Positions 58,913-64,000 of a stretch of DNA of 64,000 nt are shown here, in pieces. Source of the stretch: Avena insularis (lineage: Eukaryota; Streptophyta; Magnoliopsida; Poales; Poaceae); assembly GCA_023614405.1 (NCBI GenBank), contig CM042696.1, forward strand, positions 336,961,211-337,025,210. Direction: 5' to 3'. The number at the start of each line of letters is the position of its first letter. The stretch's first letter is position 1. Under the pieces are notes generated by a model. The model was given only the letters and a program-made list of their open reading frames with translations. It had not been told where the DNA came from and searched no databases. The position numbers and the translations under genes are program-made.

Positions 58913-61900
58913 TGTCAACGCCCGGATTTTTAATCCCAGATGCCTATTATGTCATTCATCGCAATCCCAGGATTACCATTTTTGCGAGACATAACAGATT
59001 GGATATCATAGTACCTCATCCATTACAAACCATACATAAGGTCTTACACAAATAAGGATCTCATGATCCAGTCTTCATACAACAAACAACATAATAAATA
59101 ATAAGCGTAGCGGTGGGGTCCATCTTGGGGGCACAGTAATCTTGAAGTGAGATAGTCCTAGTTATCATAGCCATCCTGCTGGCCATCATCTTGGTAATAT
59201 CCTTCATAGTCTGGCCATGAGAATAGCCAGGGACAAAAGCCATGAGTACTCTTTAAGTACTCGCAAACTACCACTAACAAGTAGTATGGTTCTAAGTAAA
59301 GTGCTAACTCTAGGTTTAACTATAAAGTTAAGTTTGAAACCAAACTGAGTTCAGAAGCAAAGAAAGATAAAATAAAGTTCTAGAATCACTTAAGTGGGAA
59401 GCTATTGTCATAGTCACAACCCTGTTGTGGTCAAGTCAAGATTCATCATTCATTTCATAAGTTATTTTGAAAACATCTAACAACGAAACAATATGGCCAC
59501 TCCAACTGTCCATAACCGTGGACGCGGCTATTCGAATAGTTTGACACTCTGCAGAGGTGGTACACTTTCACCACAAGATTCGATACATCTGTCAGGGATA
59601 ACCCTGAATCATCATACTTAGTATGCAGATAATCAAACATAACCTTTCCTTTACACACCCTAGTATAAGCACCTCTCGTATGAGCATGGCCTCCCAACCA
59701 TGACCATCTGTCATCTTGGGCACTGCATAGGTGGACAACATTGAGAGGTAGCCTCAGCCCAAACCTCTCCCGTGAGGGAACTAATACTAATGCATATAAA
59801 CTTCTGGCTAAGCCTGACCCAATTCAGGTATTGTGGTTGTACGGTAAATTTGGAATGATATCGCATCCGAATCCAATCATCAGTTTTGTAGAAGGGTCAA
59901 GGCTCATGCCTCAACATTTTCATCATCATAAACCATTTTTGTTTCTCAACACATGTCAAAACATTTCAATAGAATGAGTCATCATTCTAAGGTTTTCACA
60001 ATTCATTTTCACCAAGTGTTCCCATCTAAAGTGACTCATGTTTTTATCTAACTCTAAACTACTAAGTTAAGAGTGTTCACTAAGGTGGAAAGATGGGATC
60101 AATCTCATGCCATAGAATGACATCTAAAGTTATCTAAATAGGTCAAGTTTTATACTCTTTATGCTACCTTCAAAACAAGTAAGGGACTTTGGTAAAGTAA
60201 AGGAAGTAAACCTTGGAAAGTAATACTTGGGATAAGTAATAGTTAAAGTGTTATAACCAAAGCATGCCTAATGCATCTTGCTTATTTTCTCTAGCTTAAT
60301 TCTAGCTTGCTAACAATAGCTTGCCTTGGTTGGTGCAGTGGTTGAAGTTTTCTTCCTCCTCTTGATAGAACTCCTCCTCTTCGAAAGCTTGGTCGGTACT
60401 ATCGTCTATAAATACATACGGAGTACAAAATCACCAAACAATACTTAGTAGTCTAATTATCACTCTAAGGCACACATTTTATGATCTATTATCATCGCAA
60501 GCATCACAAGATTTTATTAACTAGTTTCATTAATTTCTACTCATTGAAAATAACTAAGGTTTAATATTCACCACTTAAATATGGGATCATGTGGACACAT
60601 GTCATCACCACATATTCTAACATGTGGGAATGTGATTTAAGGGTTGGTTCATAATTACTTTGGTTTAAGTTCATTATTTAATGATTTAAAGTGACTAGAA
60701 ATGCCTATATAGCATTATTTTGGTACTAGTCCAAAGTCACTGCATGTAAACCTTAATATTATTACATATTCAGATAGGTATGGTTAATTGTGATTTTTGA
60801 GAGTTGGAATCAACTCAAAAGCTATTTTGGTTGATTTTATAAAAATGTTTGAATGTGCAAAAGTTTCTGTCTTATTATTTTTACTAGGAGAGATCTCTAA
60901 CTCTAAATGAATTAAATCCAACGGGCTTGGTTAGATCTTTTCAGTAGCCTTCTAACAAAATTGGAATCACTTCATTTGGATCTGGATATCTCTCTGAATT
61001 GATTTTCAAACTAGGGGACAGAACTAAGTTCAAACTAATATAGAAAATCCTAATTTGAATTAAATGGGTGTGGGAGCAGCAGGCGGCCAGTGGTACTCCT
61101 GGCCTTGAGGGCACAGCTGAGAGGGGGGTCCACCGGTCAGTGGCTCTTTACACGCGAAGCGGTATGGGGCGATGTGGGCCGTTATATTAGAACTAGGATC
61201 TACGGCTGGGGCTCGTCGTCGACGACGAACAGGTCGCCAGCGAGGTCTAACCCTAGCGGCTCGGTGGGGGTGCTCAAGGGGCATACCAGGGCTCCAGCAA
61301 CGACGGCGAGGCGGGCAAACGAACTGGTGGACGACGGCAAGGTCAGGGGTGGTCGCGGCAGCTCCTGGAGTGGTCGCAATCAGCGGGGCCCTTCTCCTCC
61401 AGAAGCGGCCAGCTCTGGTGGAATTCCGGCGACTACGAGCGGCTCCGAGAAGAAGTAGGAACTGATTAGTGGCGAGAGGGGAGGTGAGTGGGGTGCAGAA
61501 TAAGGCTGGGGGTGGCCTCCTTATATAGGCTCGACGACGGGACATCACGGCGTGGCCAGGCGACAGTGGCGACATGGCTAAGGGCTGCTAGCGGCATGGC
61601 TACGAGCGGTGATCGCTGCGCAGTCTCCTGGCAGTGCTCTACAGGGTAATGGCGTTGCTAGGGGCGGTGCTCACGCTCTGAGCGGCAGAGGCGGCGTTCG
61701 ACACGGCGTGCGGTGGCTGCGGGTCAAACAGGTCGGGCGGTGCTCGGCATGGTGCAGACGCTTTGGGCGCGGCGCTCTGCGGGTGGTCCACGTCTTGGCT
61801 CTACTCGGGGAGGGGACAGAGGGTGGCGGTGTGGTCTGGTCTAGCTCATAGACATGGCGAGAGAGAAAGGGGCGGTCTGCTGCTACGTTGGCAAGTTTGG

Positions 61901-62414
61901 CCGGCGAACATCTCCTCGGGGTGGCTCGACACTGCTGCTAGGGGCTAGGGGATGGGGTGCTTATGGCTTGGTTAGCTCAAGTGGAGACAGAGGGAGTACA
62001 TTGAGGTCAATTGGGTGGCAAAACCCTGTAGAAACAGTGAGCTAGGATTAGAGTGTGATTCATGCCTGCCAAGTGTTTGTGAAAATGGCCGAAAGAAATT
62101 TAGTTTTGAATTTTGAAAAGATTTTTGGTGGGTGTGTTAGTCATAAGCTTGATCATCTGTGGTTGCTTGGGTTTTGAAAATAAAGCTCATTTGAGTGGTT
62201 TTTTAATAAGTGGGATCTTCCCATATGACCTAGATTCAATTTCCAAATGCCATTTAAAATTAGTGTTTGAAAGTTTTTGGCAGATCACAAAGTGGGCCTT
62301 GGTACATCATTACATGTACTAGCAAGGGGTGCAAAGATACACATTTGTCTTTGTTAAGAATTGAGTCCTAGGAATAGCCAAAGTAGGCATGTTGATTAAA
62401 ATGGCACAAATGAC
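58913..62414 (-). mobile_element. A-family Ty3 LTR copy 4, interrupted
   Basis: Starts TGTCAACGCCCGG after the flank GGATC (58908-58912), collinear with LTR1-3, including the hairpin at 59244-59262 and the TATA box at 61521-61527 (minus). Closest to LTR1 by eye (shared CGTCAAGTCA/CATTTCATAAGT, AACATTGAGAGGTAGCC). It is broken at AAATGGCACAAATGAC, where LTR1 continues CATTTCCATTATT, by the element starting TGACATGG at 62415. The remainder is presumably to the right of the window. Confidence 0.9.
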
Positions 62415-62637
62415 TGACATGGTTATACCCTACGGGTACCCAATGTTAGCCTACCTGGTCTGGCCCGACGGAAGGCCCACTCGACGACCTGCCAAGGTCC
62501 ATGACGCCTATGACGTTTTGGCTGCTATGAAGCCCATATGGACACCGCCCAGCAAGACAAGACAAGGAAACCTCAAGACTAGAGTTTGAATACAACTTGT
62601 AACCTAATCGTATTGGCACCCGAGACCTAGCCTCCCC

Positions 62638-62646
62638 ATATATAAA
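62638..62646 (+). promoter_or_regulatory. TATA box of right-hand LTR element
   Basis: ATATATAAA followed by GGCTAGGAGGG, inside the LTR-like segment that starts at 62415. About 30 bp downstream is the likely transcript start. Confidence 0.6.
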
Positions 62647-62938
62647 GGCTAGGAGGGTCCAACGAGGAGGACACGTACACAATAGACCTAGGGCAACTCG
62701 ACTCATACTTTCGCACACGCATCCACGCCAGATCGAATCTGCGCACCCTGTAACCTTCGGTTCCGCCGTAATCAAAGAGCAGACAAGCAGGAGTAGGGTT
62801 TTCCCTTCGGGGCTGAACACAGGTAAATCTCGTGTCCCTGGTTGCTTGTCCGTTAACCGTGCCACGATCTCCAGCATCCCATCTTCTCCAAAACCCAAGT
62901 CCATAACAATGGGCATTGGCGAGATTAAACCTCGTTAA

Positions 62939-63633
62939 TTGGGGCTGCTGATTAATGCGGTCGTGGACGTTCCGACCCGATCGATCTACAACTCCGCGGC
63001 AACGGAGAATCACCTCCTCTTCGGCGCTTTCGACTTCACCGCCCACTCGCCGGATACCATGAAGGATTTCGAGCCCGTAGGCGACGGACTCGAAATTCTG
63101 TTCGGGAGCTTCTGCTTCCAGGTGGGACAAACTGGCACCCTCCGCCTCCCTGAGCGAATGCCCGTGCCGTCAATCAGGCCCGCTTCGTGGGCTCCACACC
63201 TCGTGCTACGCACGTCACCATCAACAGATGAGTTCTACGGCAGCAGCAGCTGCAACTCCGATCTGTGCGATCCACCTTCGGATGAAGGGACCTACGGTTC
63301 CGGATCCGAAAGCTGCGGCAGCAGCCAACCAATCTGCAGGCGCTATCTGTGCGTCGTAGTCATCCAACGACTCGGGGGCTCAGGGGCTCCATCGACATCG
63401 GTGACCCAATACGGCTTTCGGCTGCGGTGACCCGATACATCCTTCGGATGCGGCGACCCGGTGCGGTCTTCGATTGCGACAATCTTCGGATCACGAACTT
63501 CGCCGCCATCGACCCCAAGGAACCCGTCGCGGCTATGACCGTGGTCCACCGCGTCGACTACGTCCGCCGTGTGACCCGCTACCGCGTCGACTTCGCCATG
63601 ACAACCAACAAAGCTAAGTTTCCCTCTACTTAG
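62939..63633 (+). other. Open internal frames, possible start of gag region
   Basis: Frame 62939-63430 (163 codons, opens without ATG; first ATG near 63059) contains DTMKDFEPVGDGLEILFGSF and QVGQTGTLRLPERMPVPSI. An overlapping frame covers 63349-63633. The composition is real-protein-like at first, then repetitive and S/P-rich. I do not recognise a domain. In some grass Ty3 elements a long poorly conserved region precedes gag, so this may be a leader rather than a gene. Confidence 0.3.
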
Positions 63634-64000
63634 AGCTGATTTCTTTTTAACTCACACTCGAAACACTCGGGGGCTGCGCCCTCTTCGAGTAACCTAATGT
63701 GCCATCGGCTCCACGCACTCGAGCACCTCGAACGCGATAGCCCGAGTAGCTGATTCTTCCTGATCGTCGAATCCTTGAACTCCGAGTGCCTCGGCAAGGT
63801 ACTGAGACTAAGGGTAATCAGGCTAACGAAAAGGCCTAGCATACAGTGCAAAAGTGTCGACTCGATCGGCACCAGAATCTTACTATACAAGCCGACAGGA
63901 AAATATTCTTTACAAGATACAAGTACTTCACAATTCTTTATGTTTTCTGCAGCTTACAAGGACATCGACCGCGTCGAGCTATTCTATTAGGTCCTCCAAC

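Larger units (their letters stand above)
62415..64000 (+). mobile_element. 5' end of an unclassified LTR retrotransposon
   Basis: Begins TGACATGGTTATACCC exactly where LTR4 is interrupted. An LTR-like segment runs to roughly 62915-62940, with a TATA box and a transcript-leader-like CT/GC mix. It is followed by a GC-rich internal region with an open frame. Probably Ty3-type by style (CGGGGGCTGCGCC motif at 63668-63682). The PBS is not securely identified and the second LTR lies outside. Confidence 0.65.

Noticed and set aside
1..64000. CRISPR array, bacterial operons, riboswitches, rRNA or tRNA genes
   Set aside because: The tandem repeats are ~520 bp or 40 bp units without spacers. Only tRNA-complementary primer sites, not tRNA genes, were seen. 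Nothing prokaryotic is present.

Overview
The window looks like intergenic heterochromatin from a large grass genome, most probably Triticeae (wheat, Aegilops or barley relatives). This is inferred from three things: Angela/BARE-type copia LTRs, Athila-lineage LTRs of the kind common in wheat, and Stowaway MITEs beginning CTCCCTCC. No intact host gene can be supported. Nearly all of the sequence is transposable elements inserted into one another, plus one complex tandem-repeat block. Family names are from memory of family hallmarks, not from a search.

Layout. 1-1233: possible minus-strand host-gene remnant with a GC-rich leader and TATA boxes. 1234-3139: AT-rich, featureless. 3140-3620: decayed copia LTR fragment. 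3621-7250: plus-strand Athila-like Ty3 element (5' LTR, PBS, frameshifted gag, protease), cut off at 7251 by the start of a different Athila-type LTR fragment (7251-7562). 7563-13426: left half of a minus-strand chromodomain-type Ty3 element, here called A1 (3.8 kb LTR, then chromodomain, integrase, RNase H). 13427-20959: Angela/BARE-like copia element C1 (minus), inserted in A1's RT/RNase H region. 20960-26280: Athila-type element B (minus), inserted in C1's right LTR and itself carrying a copia solo LTR (23642-25339, target duplication CTTTA).

26281-27222 and 46241-53381 form one complex tandem-repeat block (S) with ~520 bp subunits in ~3.9 kb higher-order units. It was split by a complete minus-strand Ty3 element A2 (27223-46240, target duplication AGGGA). 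A2 belongs to the same family as A1. A2 carries a CACTA transposon (36277-41734), which carries a 187 bp hAT-type MITE (37591-37777, 8 bp target duplication). 53382-55081: two LTR fragments. 55082-58912: diverged cousin of the A-family LTR. 58913-62414: fourth A-family LTR. 62415-64000: 5' end of an unclassified plus-strand LTR element.

Function. Everything recognisable serves, or once served, retrotransposition or DNA transposition. All pol/gag reading frames carry at least one stop or frameshift, so each copy is probably non-autonomous. The best-preserved frame is C1 pol, where one TGA interrupts the main 998-codon stretch. The least expected items are an additional coiled-coil/acidic reading frame upstream of gag in A2, the S higher-order repeat, and possible exon cargo inside the CACTA element.
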